Shown piece after piece: positions 63,618-64,000 of a stretch of DNA of 64,000 nucleotides. A program made the position numbers and the translations under genes. The first letter of the stretch is position 1; every line of letters begins with the position of its first letter. A model generated the notes under the pieces. It did no database searches. It saw nothing but the letters and a program-made list of their open reading frames with translations, and was not told the DNA's origin. This stretch comes from Pseudomonas frederiksbergensis. Lineage in GTDB: Bacteria > Pseudomonadota > Gammaproteobacteria > Pseudomonadales > Pseudomonadaceae. The stretch lies in the NCBI RefSeq assembly GCF_003732705.1, contig NZ_MOBR01000007.1, positions 124,001 to 188,000 on the forward strand. The letters run 5' to 3'.

Positions 63618-64000
63618 TCAAGGCATCGCCTGTTCCTGACGGGTCAGGCAGGCCAGCAGGCACGAGGGGTCGAGCACCTCGTCGTTGACGTAGATCCCGC
63701 GTTCCGGATCGTAGGAACGGATAAACACCCGCACGTTGGCATCCGCCACGGTGGGCAGTTGCGAATCGTAGAACACGTGCTCGCTGGCAATCGGGATGAA
63801 GTCCTGAGGCGCGCTCGGGATGTAAGTGCGCGGCGGCACTGAGCTAAAGGTCGGCGGTGCCGGACGCGCGAAGGGCTGGTCAGGGCCGTAGTAGATCAAT
63901 GCACTGCTGGAACTCTCGGTCTGCATGGGACTTTCGTCCGCATGCACAGCGCTGGCGGCGTAGAGAAGGGCAATAAAGCACAGCGACAGTTCGGTTTGTT
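63618..64000 (-). CDS. Hypothetical secreted protein, 5' end beyond the window
   Basis: The reading frame stays open to the right edge. Upstream residues read ..LSLCFIALLYAASAVHA, a signal peptide, so the real start lies past base 64000. The mature part (about 105 residues) is rich in Pro and Tyr (YYGPDQPFARPAPPTFSSVPPRTY) and ends with a small region DANVRVFIRSYDPERGIYVNDEVLDPSCLLACL. No family recognised. Convergent with the hypothetical gene on its left, only three bases between stops. Confidence 0.7.
   Translation of the reverse strand, partial: QTELSLCFIALLYAASAVHADESPMQTESSSSALIYYGPDQPFARPAPPTFSSVPPRTYIPSAPQDFIPIASEHVFYDSQLPTVADANVRVFIRSYDPERGIYVNDEVLDPSCLLACLTRQEQAMP

Overview
The window is a chromosomal segment of a fluorescent-group Pseudomonas. 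It is GC-rich, carries many REP/REPIN palindromes with GTGGGAGC..GCTCGCGA and GTAGGAGC..GCTCGCGA arms, and has typical Pseudomonas gene families. No rRNA, tRNA, CRISPR array, transposase or phage gene was seen.

Left part (1-21 kb) is ordinary accessory chromosome. It holds LysR, GlxA and AraC regulators, a pirin, two convergent paralogous winged-helix/ATPase regulators, a flavodoxin-like protein with a haloperoxidase-like hydrolase, a secreted metallo-beta-lactamase-fold protein, a thioredoxin with an SxxC active site, a DoxX / monooxygenase-like / amidohydrolase / YcaC operon, an MscS channel with a cyclic-nucleotide domain, and an esterase with its divergent LysR regulator.

Right part (21-64 kb) is the interesting region and looks like one manganese-oxidation and extracellular-matrix island. 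It contains a giant 1927-residue multicopper oxidase of the MnxG type (24774-30557), followed by a beta-propeller protein, two SCO-like copper chaperones, a cytochrome c / periplasmic-binding fusion and a parvulin. A type II secretion-like apparatus is split on both sides of mnxG: gspF-gspG at 22.1-23.8 kb, and gspE, pilM/N/O-like, gspC-like, gspD and three pseudopilins at 37.5-44.8 kb. Curli export genes csgE-csgF-csgG are joined to the last pseudopilin by an ATGA overlap. Curli subunits csgB-csgA lie downstream of two tandem paralogous secreted proteins on the opposite strand. A second multicopper oxidase (McoA type), with an SCO-cytochrome c fusion, sits between two paralogous histidine kinases, followed by a sigma54-dependent regulator (MnxS1/MnxS2/MnxR type).

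My main finding links these parts. Sigma54 (-24/-12) promoters can be read upstream of mnxG, upstream of the receiver/T2SS/csgEFG operon, upstream of the secreted-protein/csgBA operon, and upstream of mcoA. A palindrome of the form CCCC-N6-GGGG (best copy TTGCCCCA-N4-TGGGGCAA) lies about 75-120 bp before each. I infer that one enhancer-binding regulator, most simply the MnxR-like protein in the window, controls metal oxidation, its secretion machinery and a curli matrix together. The names mnx and mcoA rest on architecture and my memory of Pseudomonas putida GB-1; no alignment was run.
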